The notes below the pieces were generated by a model. It did not search any database. It saw nothing but the letters and a program-made list of their open reading frames with translations, and was not told the origin of the DNA. From assembly GCA_930367215.1 (NCBI GenBank), contig OV884060.1:10930001-10994000 (forward strand): a stretch of DNA of 64,000 nt, written 5' to 3'. Below are positions 10,665-22,345 of the stretch, in pieces. The position numbers and the translations under genes are program-made. Source of the DNA: Pollenia angustigena (lineage: Eukaryota > Arthropoda > Insecta > Diptera > Polleniidae). The first letter of the stretch is position 1, and every line of letters begins with the position of its first letter.

Positions 10665-12350
10665 GACTTGGACCCAACTTAATCTAAATATGAACATAAG
10701 AACATTGTTTATGGGCGCAAGGAATTTATTCCAGAAAAACGCTTGAATGGGACTATGTGAAATAATGAACCGATTCTCAGCAATTTCAATAGGCTTGGTC
10801 TCTGCGACAATTAGAACGTATGTAAGAAATTTTATAAAAGTTTCTTCACAATTGCGAACTTTACTTTGCACACAAAGTTGAAAGGGGACAGGCATCATAC
10901 CTGTAAGATGGAAGGATGGACGAATGGACAACACTATTTCGATACAAAAAGTGATTCTAAGTCGATCGGTATTCTAAAAGACTCACAAATAGGGACAATA
11001 TTTATAATAAGATGTTACAAACATCATTACAAACTCTCTCTCTAATTTTGCGGCGTGGTTATAAAGAAGATCCTTTTGGGAAAGGCTTTCTTTTGAGACA
11101 TAAGAAAAATCATGTGCAGATTGCCACAGATCAAACAAAGCCTTATATAGAAAAAATGCTCGCCAATAATTTTCAATTAAACGATTAATCAAAACTAAAA
11201 TCATTTTATTTAAAAATTTAATCAAGTAAATTAAACGTTAACTTGTGTCAACAACATTCATAACTGCAGCAAATATTGTTTATATCAAAATATATTTAAT
11301 GGATACAATTAATTTGTTTACTGCTGCATATTTAATTAATATCATAAGTTTTATAATTAAAATCAATTTGTATTTTCTTCCGTAGATCTTTAAGTCAAAA
11401 TTGCATCTTAAGGTTAACATGAACTTTAAAAACACTTAGACGGACAATCAACCGAATCTTTGATATGGTTTTATATATTCATAATTTCATATTGTGTTGA
11501 AAACTTTCGGACCATAAGGTGTGTTGTAACTTTTTGTTTAGCTGGCGGCAACACTAACGAATATGCACAAAATTCTCTTTCTAAAAATTTTAATTTTGAA
11601 AAACTTTAACCCTCTTATTTTCTAACACACTTATGGCTCATAAATCACTGATGGTTAAAACGCTGGTTTAGTTTAACTAAACTTGAACTTATATGTAGTT
11701 TAAATTCAACAACTATAAATCAGTGTCGCATGTATTGTATGTTGTTAAAAAAATTTTATGTGGCAGCACTACGATAGATCTTATCAAATTCATATGGTCT
11801 GTATTGGTAGTTTAAACGCCCAATTTTATGCGCTTAAAGATGGTTTATATGTTTGGTGATTTATAGATTTGTTGGTTTAAACACATTTTAAACCAAAAAA
11901 AGAGTTTAACTTGCTCTGATTTTTTTATCTCTTAACCATACTTTTGAAATACTTCAACAAAAATTTTTAGGAAATATTAAAATATTATGTAAAGGATTTT
12001 TAACGTCAAGTGAAGATATTTAGGGAAGCATCTTAATTTCAAAATAGATGGCATTAGTTAGTTAATTTTCCTATTAATGAAATCCCAAAATCAAATCAAT
12101 GGAAAATTTTTTAAAATTTCATTTTCGTTGTCAGTCAGTTTCTCTGTGAAATTAAGGAGAATATTATGGGCTGGTTTTTTAATTGCAAGAATTTATTTTA
12201 ATTTCATACTCCGACTAAAATTATGTTCACATTTTTTAAATATTTAACGACAAATATTCTAAAAAAAAAACGTAAACATCCACCAATTTCTTTGTTATTT
12301 AAATTTTTCTGGATTTGACAAATATTATTTAAATTTTTTGGTGTTATAAA
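10665..12350. other. AT-rich sequence, no firm feature
   Basis: The minus-strand frames at 10578-10934 and 10983-11225 show no domain. Around 11630-11890 there are several GTTTAA/TTAAAC palindromic words near GGCAACACT and GGCAGCACT, which may be an old repeat, but its limits cannot be set. Confidence 0.35.
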
Positions 12351-12351
12351 T

Positions 12352-13009
12352 GTGGCTTAACTTCATCAAATTTAATTTCCATTAAATTATTTTAATTAAG
12401 GAAGGAATTTTGTAACATCAAATGAATTAAAATTTATTGGTAATTTTTCTTGACTTAAACAGGGCTCGAACTCAGGTCGAATTTTCATGTTTCTAAAACA
12501 ACCACTTTCTCATCTTGAGAAATATTTGAAGAAGTAGAAGAATTCTTGAAAAAATTACGAAAAAACAGGGTGAGGAATAAACATAAATTAAAAATAAATA
12601 GAAAATAAATAATCAATAACATAAAAAATTAATTTTTGACTACAGACTGCCAGCCGTCGCAGTATTGAAAAGGGTAAAACTGCAAAGAATGCTGAAGATG
12701 AGAATGTGGTTGTTCATGGAACATGTAAATTCGACCTGCGTTCGCGCCCTGGTTCAGTCAAGAAAAATTATCAATAAATTTTAATTAATTTCATGTTGTA
12801 AAATTCCTTCCTTAATTAAAATAATTTAATGGAAATTAAATTTGATGAACTTAATGGCCTATTCGCCGATATCCAATGAAGACTTCGTTCGCATAACTAA
12901 CACATGTAAAACAAAATAGAATATTTTATTATTTGTTTTTTTTTCATGTAATTTAAGCGAACGAAATTTTCGTTCGATATAGGCAAACAGGCCATAAGCC
13001 TGATTTAAA
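12352..13009. mobile_element. Foldback element family, copy 1 (carries a nested MITE)
   Basis: Long imperfect inverted repeat. The left arm from 12354 reads GGCTTAACTTCATCAAATTT, then TTAAGGAAGGAATTTTGTAA, then TTTTTCTTGACTTAAACAGG. The right arm (12650-13005) carries the same blocks in reverse complement, ending AAGCCTGATTT. The arms include GTTCGAGCC-like words on the inward strand, which fit the pol III box B consensus GWTCRANNC. The right arm is interrupted at 12855-12994 by another element. Relatives are at 31582-31968 and 42172-42405. No protein is encoded. Confidence 0.75.
12855..12994. mobile_element. PIF/Harbinger-like palindromic MITE nested in the foldback arm
   Basis: A 140-bp element with ends TGGCCTATTCGCC and GGCAAACAGGCCA, duplicated TAA on both sides (12852-12854, 12995-12997), and arms carrying TTCGTTCGC in both directions. 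The uninterrupted site is seen in the sister foldback copy as GAACCTAAGCCTGA (31948-31961), which supports insertion at TAA. TWA duplications are typical of PIF/Harbinger. Confidence 0.75.
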
Positions 13010-13373
13010 AATATTAAAAACTTCAAAAAAAAAAAAAAATTTTGAAAAATCGCTTAATGGATCCACCTGCCCGTATAAAAAGATCTTACAGACAAATCGG
13101 CTAAAACTTTACGAGTGACGATTTTACATAATCCGCCTTAGGAAGGTCCACAATGTACTACAGCTATGAGCCATTACTCCAGGTCCACCATCTTAAAACC
13201 CTGGCTCAGAAAGTTGTGGTTTTATACCCAAGTATAAAATATTATTGCTAAAAATTAAAAATAGTTTTTTCCCAAAAATAAACTCTTAATATAGAAACAG
13301 CAGATATGCTTCCTTTTTTGCCGAAATACCCCACTGTAAAGTGTGTACGGAAAATTACAAGATGGCACCGGCC

Positions 13374-15238
13374 CACATAGGGGTTTTTTGCCAATCTAGC
13401 CGGACATTACTTTTTGTTTTAGCTTATATTGCTTCTTAAAAGTTATTGAGTGCCCCTAGATCGATGAAACTTGGCAAAAATATGTGATATTGTCATAGGC
13501 AGGTAAACCTCAAAAATAAGTAAAATCGGACCAAGGAGGAAAAGGTTCCCCCTAGAAAAACTAATCCAACCTCTGAAAAATGCAATTTTTTTAAAAGTTG
13601 TCCCATACTTTTGTTTGGCAAATGTAACTTTTAACGTCGGCGAAAGTTAAAAAATCTAAAATTAGACCCATGAGATCGTAAAATTACACTTTTCGCCCCC
13701 GCCCCCTTTTGAGGGCGTTTAAATAAAAAAATATTTAAAAAAAAATTTAAATATTAAAAGAAATAGATTACTAACGCCTTAATACTATAAAAATTAAATT
13801 TTTTAACTTTTATGGGTAGGGGGAGGTATCCCTCCAAACACCCCCCCTCCCCCTCCCCCGGAACGACCCTGTAAAAAATTTTTTTTTTTTTTTTTTTTGC
13901 TAATTTCCAAAACATATTAATTTTTAAGATTTTATGTGACTTTTATGTATTTTATAGTATTTAATTTATCGAAAAATAATTAATATATTCGTAATTATAA
14001 CTTATTTATAATAGTAACAGCAAATTTTATTTAAAATAACTTCTCTTTTGCACTCAGATGATGATGAGTGCCATGGTTCTTCTTCGTCTGCTTCTTCAAA
14101 ATCCTCTTCTGAATCTGAATTCTTTCAGAGCCAAGTACAGGTGGAAGCATAAAAGAAATTGCTTCTTTCGTAAAGGGTAATGACTTTTTTTTGGAGTTGT
14201 TCTTATACTAGTAAGCAGTGGGTCAGAACTGAGCAAAAGTCTATTTATAATATCTTTGGTACACTGAACCCTCGAAAACTTTCTAGCAAAATTCTGCCTG
14301 TAAAGCCGAAAATGTTTATTTCGTGCCTCAGACGCTTCTTCTGATAATAGCCCGATAGGCAACAATGCCTCACTCATTAAAGTTGCGCCATGTATTAAAA
14401 TCTTGTGCATTGTAGGTGTCATAGGATGCCAGGGATATAGAGTCCCGTAAAGTTTTGCAGTGTCTAAGCAATAATTGGCAAACTCGTGCAAATTGATTTT
14501 GTGACCACTTGTTATTACTTCAATAATAACTTTGCTCCATAAAATAACGTCATTTAGCAGCCGCACAGGTGGTTAAAACCCGTTACTTACTGTTTCGCAC
14601 ATCCCTTTTTTACACAGGTAATATGTATTAGTCTAAGATGTAATAATTTAAATAAAAAACATCTACGTCCAACCAAAACATTTTGTGACTGACGAAAGGG
14701 TTTCTATCATATGTACCTATGCAAGATGAGCAAAAACAGAAAAAAGTGAAATTTTCAAAAAATCATACAAAAATGGCGCAACAACGCGCAACGTTTTTTT
14801 TTTTAATTTAAAAGTTGAGATTTCAAATGTTATCGTGATGTATAACATTTTTAAGAACTCAACTGGCTTCACCTTCAAAAACCTTTTAATTTTTTTTTTT
14901 AAAAAAAAGTGAACAAAAAAATCGTTTTTTTTTAATTTCGAACTAATTTTTTTTATCATAAAAACTTTAAATAAAATTTTTCTAAAAATTTTCATAAGTA
15001 GCTGTTTATATAGTCTTTCACAGAAAAAAAAAAATCAATGTAAAATCTTAATTCGTTTATCTACAAAAAATATATATTGCAAACCTCCCAAAACCACAAA
15101 TCTCAAGCAAAAGACTTGAAAATTCATTATACGATGCAGAACTTTGTTGTCTGTCGAGCTGCGTACTTAAATTTTTCCATTTCTTAAATTTAATTTTTTG
15201 CTTAATGTCCGGCTAGATTGGCAAAAAACCCCTATGTG
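13374..15238 (-). mobile_element. Transib-like DNA transposon, internally deleted
   Basis: Perfect 36-bp terminal inverted repeats at 13374-13409 and 15203-15238 begin CACATAGGGGTTTTTTGCCA. They are flanked by CGGCC (13369-13373) and CGGCG (15239-15243), a 5-bp GC-rich duplication with one mismatch; Transib elements are known for CGNCG-type 5-bp targets and for ends starting CAC. The inside encodes only a transposase C-terminus (see 14096-14566). At 1.87 kb it is shorter than typical autonomous Transibs (about 3 kb), so the 5' coding part has been lost. Confidence 0.75.
14096..14566 (-). pseudogene. Transib / RAG1-like transposase, C-terminal fragment
   Basis: A 156-residue open frame. Its recognisable blocks in order are FANYCLDTAKLY, YPWHPM, HKILIHG, LLPIGLLSEEASEARNKHF, RLYRQNFARKFSR, and a DI-LLLSSDPLL end. 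The layout matches the C-terminal part of Transib transposases and of RAG1, where an HKTLAH-type motif is followed by the acidic cluster holding the last catalytic glutamate, then an N-K-x-F-R-x-R helix. In a live element this enzyme cuts at CAC ends by a DDE mechanism. The frame lacks the first two catalytic Asp regions; upstream of the first Met the same frame meets a stop. The family call rests on motif order read by eye. It could instead be another DDE family sharing this tail. Confidence 0.7.
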
Positions 15239-15375
15239 CGGCGGACAAGTATTTGCGAATTTATGAAGCATTTTATAATGCAATCCTTTATATATCTGTA
15301 AGCTATATTTTCTTGCTTTTAATTTACTTAATCCCTCATTTTTTACATTTTAATAAATCTCCTAAGATCTTGTGA

Positions 15376-15738
15376 GTCCTACACAACAACAAAAGAAAGC
15401 AAAGAGAGCAAGTAATATACCTAACCTACTTATTTCGCTCTCAACTCAAAACATGCACATACGACAAAGATATTCAAGTGTCTATTTTATACAAAGTAAA
15501 CATCTTAAAGTTACAATCAAACACTTATGTGCAACATTTTTATTTTAAATTTGCAATAAATTCTTTGAAGACTCGATTACCAAAGATACAAAACTTACCT
15601 TCAAGTACAAGTAGTTACTGGGAAAACAACGATACAAATAGAAAAAGAAGAAATTTCCTTAAAAGTTTACATGACGACAGATTGAAAAGATTCCAAGAAC
15701 AACAAGACGACACAAAAAGACAGAAAGTTTTAGTTTAA
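15376..15738 (+). CDS. Uncharacterised open frame, possible exon
   Basis: A stop-free stretch of about 120 codons ends in TAA at 15738 and has no ATG; the first start-like codon is GTG at 15478. The last 50 residues are basic and polar (KRRNFLKSLHD, RLKRFQEQQDDTKRQK) and look more protein-like than the other frames nearby. No domain is recognised. In DNA this AT-rich a frame of this length can arise by chance a few times per window, and no splice partner was found. It lies between a Transib-like element and CA-rich low-complexity DNA. Confidence 0.2.
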   Translation, partial: VLHNNKRKQREQVIYLTYLFRSQLKTCTYDKDIQVSILYKVNILKLQSNTYVQHFYFKFAINSLKTRLPKIQNLPSSTSSYWENNDTNRKRRNFLKSLHDDRLKRFQEQQDDTKRQKVLV

Positions 15739-16950
15739 ATCATTCTTAATGTTTGCATTTAAACTTAAACTTATTTATCAAAAGAGGAAATTTTTACAAT
15801 AAGAGTAGTTAAGACGAGTAGGTAGGAGTGCAGATAGATGAACAAATAAATATTTCATACACCCACACACACACATATGTACATATACATATACACTTCA
15901 TGCATAAAATGCCTTTACTACTCGTATTAGTTGCCAAAGTATAAAGGCAAAGAAAAAAAAATTAAATACTTGTGTCTTACAAATATCAATTTCCGTAAAA
16001 TGCAATTCAATTTTTAGATTTTATACACAAATACACTCCCACACACTCTTTACACTTGCACTCACACAAATGTACTAACTTACAAACAAATATTGACAAT
16101 TTTCCTTCATTTAGTCAACTGACTGACAAACAGACACTCACTTTAAATTCGCTTCTTTTTTTCGCTTTATTTTTTTAATAAAAATAAGCGAAAAACTGAA
16201 ATGACGATGACATTATAAACATCTTGTTACTCATTTTGATGACAAACGTTGCTAAAGTTAAAATAAAATGAAAGAAACTCCATTTTTTTCTCATCTTTAA
16301 ATTTTATTTTCATTTTATTTTTTTAAGCATTTAAAAAAAGAAGATTCATTCAATAACAGAAACAGTTGAAGATTTTCAATGTAGTTTTGTTTTTTTTAGG
16401 AGTCACTTTGTCCCAAACACACACACCCACACCCAATAACTCCCATACAAACAAAATGCATTTTGAGTCTGTGTTGCGTGCAAAAAGGAGTATTGTGTGG
16501 GTGTATGTGTGTGTGTTTTTTTATTTTCTTTAAATAAAAAGCAACAGAGTCAGTCAACTATTTGCTTTCCATTGAAGTAATATCGCTTTGAGTTGAATTT
16601 TATATAAATGAAAACGAAGAAAAACGATTCCTGCGAAATTCATACACTTTTATCAATTTCCTTAATCCTTTAGGGCTTTCGAAGGCGGAAAAGAATGATT
16701 TAGGGGCGCTTAAAGTTTTCTGAAGATCATTGATTTCCTGTTGGATAATAAATTTTAAGCCAAAATGTTTGTCGTATATTTCTGGGTTGATAAGATTTTG
16801 GTCACAGTTTTTTAAACGAAAAAAATTGGAAAAAAAACTGGTGAATTTATTTTTTTTTTAACAAAATGTTTTTAATTTAAAAAATCTTTGTTACAATTTT
16901 TCAGTGTTTTTTTTTTTTTTTTCTTTTGTGACAAGTTTTTGAAAAATTTA
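15739..16950. other. AT-rich DNA with CA/GT microsatellites
   Basis: Short (CA)n tracts occur at 15863-15873 and 16417-16431 and a (GT)n tract near 16500-16517, along with poly-T runs. No gene is seen. Confidence 0.5.
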
Positions 16951-16954
16951 ATAC

Positions 16955-17060
16955 TAACAAGTATAAGTGCTATAGTCGGCTGTGCTGAATCTTTTAAAGC
17001 TTCTACTTCTTACCTTATACCACTCACCCGCTAACCCACATTATACAACAGAAAAAACGA
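16955..17060 (+). mobile_element. mini-me-like repeat, 5' fragment
   Basis: ACAAGTATAAGTGCTATAGT and CGGCTGTGCTGAATCTTT match the head of the repeat at 9849-10664. The downstream part decays quickly and is followed by a hAT insertion. Confidence 0.55.
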
Positions 17061-17113
17061 AAAAATCTTGTTTAGCCTTCACCATGGTGCGATGAACCGA
17101 AAGTTATTTAAAC

Positions 17114-17617
17114 CAGTGTTCGAAAATAAACACTAAATATCGATTCTTAATGTTCGGTTCGGTAGATGTGTAGAAAACACAAACGCTAATAGAGTTTGTG
17201 TAGAAAATCATTAAAAAAAAATAACGTTTCCCTGTTAGTCATCTTTCGAACAAAAAAATATTACTGTTTTTATCAAACTCAACAAAAGATGTGAACATTA
17301 AATTCCGTTCGGTTTTTTTTTTTTGGAAATCCACAAACTTCAATGTGTTCGGTTCGGCTCGTTAATGTTCGTCCCTTTTGGCTGGTAAAAACAACCAAAC
17401 ATTTTTTTACAAAAACAAAATACACACACGAAAAAAACATTATAGAACATTAAAATTTAATGTTTGTCTACAGTATCACTACAGTTGTTCTTTCTTGAAA
17501 ATAGTAACGAACGGTATTAGGGGTTGTGTATGTCTACACAACCACTAAAAAAATAGATATCGTTCCTGGGTGTGTGAGCCGAATGTTAAATAATGTACTG
17601 TTTATTTTCGAACACTG
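17114..17617 (+). mobile_element. Non-autonomous hAT element, copy 2 (504 bp)
   Basis: The termini are CAGTGTTCGAAAATAAACA and TGTTTATTTTCGAACACTG, with a perfect 8-bp duplication ATTTAAAC (17106-17113, 17618-17625). Almost the whole length aligns with the reverse complement of copy 1 and with copy 3. No coding frame. Confidence 0.9.
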
Positions 17618-17639
17618 ATTTAAACACCGTTCTTTAGAT

Positions 17640-18470
17640 ACAAATCAATTTAACTAGTGCCACGCCCACATCTCCAAACCGCCCACTGTTTGTCGGATGA
17701 TGGTTGGAAACTTAACTTCATGGACGTTAAATAACGGGGCTGCTACAGAATCATACCTCTCTTCAGCCACGCTCAAGGCATTATAGACCAAGCGTGTCCG
17801 ATGTTGGTGCTTTGAGGCAAAACATGAATGATACGCTTGGCGGAATCCTTGACATAATCTCGAAATGGGGTCATGCGAATATGGATTTGAATGTCCCAAA
17901 GACCCAATATTTCATGCTGACGCATAACCGCGCAATGGATCAAGGCATCACATCTTTATTAATGGGTGGTATCAAAATCTTTTTATGTTCTGGGCATAAA
18001 GATACAATGTGATATCCGACGGACAAAATATATATTAAAGGTGTCGAAAGAAGCACTCAAGTGCCTCGGCTTTTTAAAACGTAATAGGTACTTCACTTCA
18101 TCTGATCTTCTTACTATTTTTACCACGTACTATATCCTACCGCGAATGGAATACAACTCTTATGTGTGGGCCGGTGCTTCAAAGTTAATTTTGAAGCTTC
18201 TCGACCCCGTGCAGGAGAGGGCGAAGTTCTAATTGGTGACAGTAGGGTATATAATTCTATTGACTCCATTGAGCTCCATCACAATGAGAGTTGCATTAAC
18301 CTGTTTTATCGTTACTACAATGGTATGTGTTCTGATGAAATTAGGGATCTGGTTCCCGAAAAGAGAATGTCATTTCCTTTCCTCTGTCTCCTAAAAACTC
18401 AAGTCTTGACAACTTAAACTTGAAGAGTGTAAGCCAGCAATTTCTTCAGTAATCAACAAGTATTTCCCAT
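17640..18470 (+). pseudogene. Jockey-type LINE reverse transcriptase, 3' fragment
   Basis: Decayed end of a non-LTR retrotransposon polyprotein spread over three frames. Readable pieces: IISKWGHANMDLNVPKTQ (17850-17905), VLGIKI (17980-18000), KVSKEALKCLGFLKRNRYFT (18040-18100), YYILPRMEYNSYVWAGASK (18130-18185), LDPVQERAK, and NLFYRYYNGMCSDEIRDLVP (18298-18360). These correspond to the thumb and C-terminal region that follows the YADD motif in jockey/CR1-like elements. The polymerase core is missing and frameshifts separate the parts. The sequence after 18395 (AACTCAAGTCTTGA, AAGAGTGTAAGCCAGCA) reappears at 28780-28925. Confidence 0.75.
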
Positions 18471-20873
18471 AGCCGCAACGGGTTAATATCTTGAATGGAG
18501 TTATTTTCCACCACATCTTTTACATCAGTTTTGTATAAAGTTAGTTTTAAGGTTTATTTTATGTTTATTTGCTGCTTTCTTTTTCCATCATTTCTTAATG
18601 TTATTTTCCAGTAGAAAATAAATAAATACAAATATACCCCGAAAAAAGTAGTTCCTTTAACAGGATTTTAAATAATAAAAGTTTTTCCTTATCAAAGCAA
18701 GAGTTTCTTTAAGAAAAAAAACTCAGTTTTTTACGGTTAGAAAAATACCAAACTTCTTAAAAATTTTATTGAAACAATTTCCTCTTTGCACAAGTATTGC
18801 AAGCAAATAAACAACAAATAGAAAAATAAAAAAGGCTAAAGAAACCCCTTAAATAATCAAAAGGACTGGTTAACTATGAAAAGGAAAAAAAAAATACAAA
18901 CTTTTACTTCGTTCTTTTTTTTTTTTTTTGTGAATTTTAATAAATTAATTTCTCTACCACAAATAACAGAACACAGTGGTAATATTTATTATTTAATTAA
19001 AGAAATCATAATATCAAGAATGTCAAATGATGGTATCAAAGTGAATATGGTGTGGCAACAAAACGAAAACAAACAAAATTATCAACAGCATTTGTTGTCA
19101 AATCGAGAACGTAAGGTTGTCAAATTTAAATTGACAACATAAATATAAAGTCTAAAAAACTTTGCCAAATTATAAAAAACACCTGTGGTTAAATTAAAAA
19201 CGAGTTGTTGTAAAACAAACAAGTTTGTATCCCCCCGCTTATTTAAGGAATACAAGGGGTTCTCAAAATATATTCAACGTCAAAATGACACCGAAACGTT
19301 GTCAGAATGAAAGCAATGTCTTGTCAAAATAACAACGGTGTGCTTAAAAATTAGAACAATTTTAGCCAAAAAAAACCATCCGTTGTGGAATTAAGCACAA
19401 ACGTCTTTATTTTATGTCTGACAACGACTTCAATGTTCAGTATTTTCCGCATGTATACACGTTGACAAAATGGCAAACTTTGGTTAAAAAAATTGTTTCG
19501 GAGCCCCAAAGTTCAATCTGATGCAAGTAAGTTAGGCAATGTTTTAAGCTTAAAAGTTGAATTTTACCCCATTGTGCAGTTTCATATGCAAAGATGAAAG
19601 AAAAAATAGAAACTAAAATTACTATAATTAAATAAATTACTGTAAAATTTGAACAACGAAAACATATTAAATATTTACAAACATTTACATACCCGCCCCA
19701 ATGCCAAAATTTCAAGGCCTTTTTCTTTTCATAAGCTTTTAAGCAACCGTTAGGGAAATAATGAAAATTACGGCCAAAACAAAAAAACAATTTACTACAT
19801 CAAAGTAATCTGTTGGTCAAGACATTCAAACCCAAAAAAAAAAACCCAATAACAAGTGCTTTAAATTGTCTTAACCGGCTAAAAAGTAACAAACTCAGTT
19901 ACAACTATTTCACTTAATCTTTGGATGAACAAGAGCGAGGCAAGTGGCTGTTTTGTTTTTTATAAATCCAGTCTTCTAACCATTTTAGTTTTGCCAACCC
20001 AAGTCAGTACTTTTGATCATATTCATTTAGATGCAGGGGTATTAAAAGGCAACATTCAAAATTCCTTTGATTTGTTTTTGTGTGCTTGTTGTGTCTTTCT
20101 TTCAGTTGAATTCGGCCTTTGAATTTTTGCTTCAAACTTATTCCGGTTTTCTTGAATGGATCTGTTTTTGATTTTATTGTCTATGGCCGTAAAGCAAACG
20201 TTTAGCGTTCAATGGCTTTACAGTAATATTTTGTAATGTTTTTGTAGTAATTTTTTTGCTATTTTTGCTTTTACCCGTTTATTGATATCACTTGTTAAAG
20301 TTTAACGACATTGTAGGACGACGCGCTTTAGTTTTTGGTCTAAAAGCCTCTGGTACGTATTGGCAAATGTTTTTGATCAAAAAGTATTTAAAAAAAAATT
20401 TTATATCCAGTTATAAAAATTTATTGAAATTGTAACAAGTGTTGCGGGCAAGAGTGTGGTGGTATTGAGTGTATTTTATTCAATACTATTTTATATGTGG
20501 CGTTGATGACTTTAAGTAAAACAAATTGGTAATAAGTACCATCAAAAGAGGTTTAGAGATGGAGGAACCTGATGGTACCAAAAAAAAAAATTAAAAATGC
20601 AGAACACTGAGAGAAAAAATCAATCCCCTGACACTATGAGTTGTCGAATTGGAGTCCTTTTCTTATTAAAAATAAGCTTTTTATCAAGTCATCTTCCAGA
20701 CTTGCAATTTTTGTTGCAGTTATTCTTGAGTTTAGTGGTGGTAGAGGTATGAAGGTCGGGGAGAGGTACTCAATTTTATGTATTCTGCAATTCCGTTTCA
20801 TTTTGCAATTCTCACACTTTTCAACTTGAAGTAAGCTGTAGATGTATATGTATTGATATATAAAACTAGCTAT
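18471..20873. other. AT-rich sequence, no firm feature
   Basis: Poly-T and poly-A runs with several short frames (18876-19142, 19437-19790, 19925-20122) that carry no domain and no initiator or splice context worth calling. No repeat with clear ends was seen. Confidence 0.4.
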
Positions 20874-22345
20874 TCCCGCGGCGTTGCCAGCCCAGTATGC
20901 AATTTTGACTTACTATAAAGAAACATAAAGCCGTCCCTTCATATTCCTAGCTTGGAAAAACATATAAACCCTATGTGTTTTATTACGCTGATCTGTCTAT
21001 TAAAATTTTATCAAAATCAGTAAGATATTTTCGGAGTGGCAGTAATTCTACGCATGTCCCCTCTTGTTCGCATTCGGTCAGGGGACGGTCGAGCGGAGAT
21101 AGGCAGAAGGCGAAATGGAGGGTGAACAGCGTACTCATGTTAAAATTACTTTTCTTATCTTTTGAGTTCGGCAACTATAGCATTAATAAATATCTTCTAA
21201 AACGATAATAAAAATTTTCTGAATAAAGGAGGTCTAGCGGCCCTAAGTTAGTACCAGTACGAAAAATACAAAGTACCAAAAGAAATCCTTCTTACAGATT
21301 TTAATTCACTCAGGACCTTGCATGTTTTATTTTATGTTTATATGTCCAATATTAACAAAAGTAAAAAAGTACCCTTTAACGATTCTCATGTACTCAAAAC
21401 CTTGCATGTTTAATTTTATGTTTTTAGTCTTATACTAACGGAAGTTCAAAAATGACCAGTTCCAAGTACCAAGACCAAAAAAGTACCAAAAAGCCCATCT
21501 TACAGATTCTCATCCACTCAGGACTTTGCATGTTTAGTTTTGTGTTCACACGTCCAATATTAAGAAAAATAAATAAGTAACAGTTAAAGAACGAAAAAGT
21601 ACCAAATAGATCCCTTTATAGATTCTCATTCTTTCAGGACCTTGCATGTTTAATTTTATGTTTCAAGTCTAATACTAATGGAAATTCAGAAAGTACCAGT
21701 TCCAAGTACCAAAAACTTCCCCCATAAAGTCTTATCACTCAGAATGTTGCATGTTAAATTTTATGATTCTACGTCCAGTTGTTGAACCAGGAAGCTAAAG
21801 AAAGAAATTTAATTTTCCGTATTTCCCCTTTTTGGTACTTTTTTCTCCCTATTGAAGTATCAAAAATTTCAATATGGTAGTGTGAGCTCATTTACTACGC
21901 ATAAGGCAAGGAATGGAGAAAAACACTTTGGTAAAAAAAGTACCAACAATAGTTATGAATTTCGCACATTTAACGTTCGAATATCTAAAAAGTACCAAAT
22001 TCGTATAATCCTTATTTTTACGTTTATTTAAAAGCTAGACGAAGTGAGAAAAACGGTTTTGCCCCTTTACTCCCTAAAAATGCTGAATTTCTAAAAAGTA
22101 CCAGACACCTGTCCATTTATTTTTCTAAAGAAGAGCGATAAGTATTATATTTCTTTTCTGTCGCTTTAAGTTTTGAAGATATGAGTGAGGTTAGAATATG
22201 AGGTTTAGCACCCCTGGACCATTAGAAGATTTCATTTCTTAATTTTTTTTTAATACATTTTTAAAATCGGGCCGGCAGTTCCGAAGATTGCATCTTACAA
22301 GCAGACAAACTTTTCAGTTTTATAATATTATTATAAATATAAAAC
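20874..22345 (+). mobile_element. AACTAG-headed dispersed repeat with internal minisatellite (element A)
   Basis: The head is AACTAGCTATTCCCGCGGCG and the tail contains AAAATCGGGCCGGCAGTTCC. Between 21240 and 21860 about five diverged units repeat at roughly 110-150 bp: GATTCTCAT, CTCAGGAC(C/T)TTGCATGTTT, (A/G)TTTTATGTT, TAATA, AAGTACCA. The same repeat block in opposite orientation lies inside 24536-26179. A rolling-circle Helitron/Helentron-type origin is possible but unproven. No protein-coding domain. Confidence 0.6.

Noticed and set aside
13374..13409. RSS-like heptamer plus nonamer in the Transib-like TIR
   Set aside because: The CAC start fits, but the A/T run (GGTTTTTTG) lies on the wrong strand for a nonamer next to the heptamer, so no RSS match is claimed.
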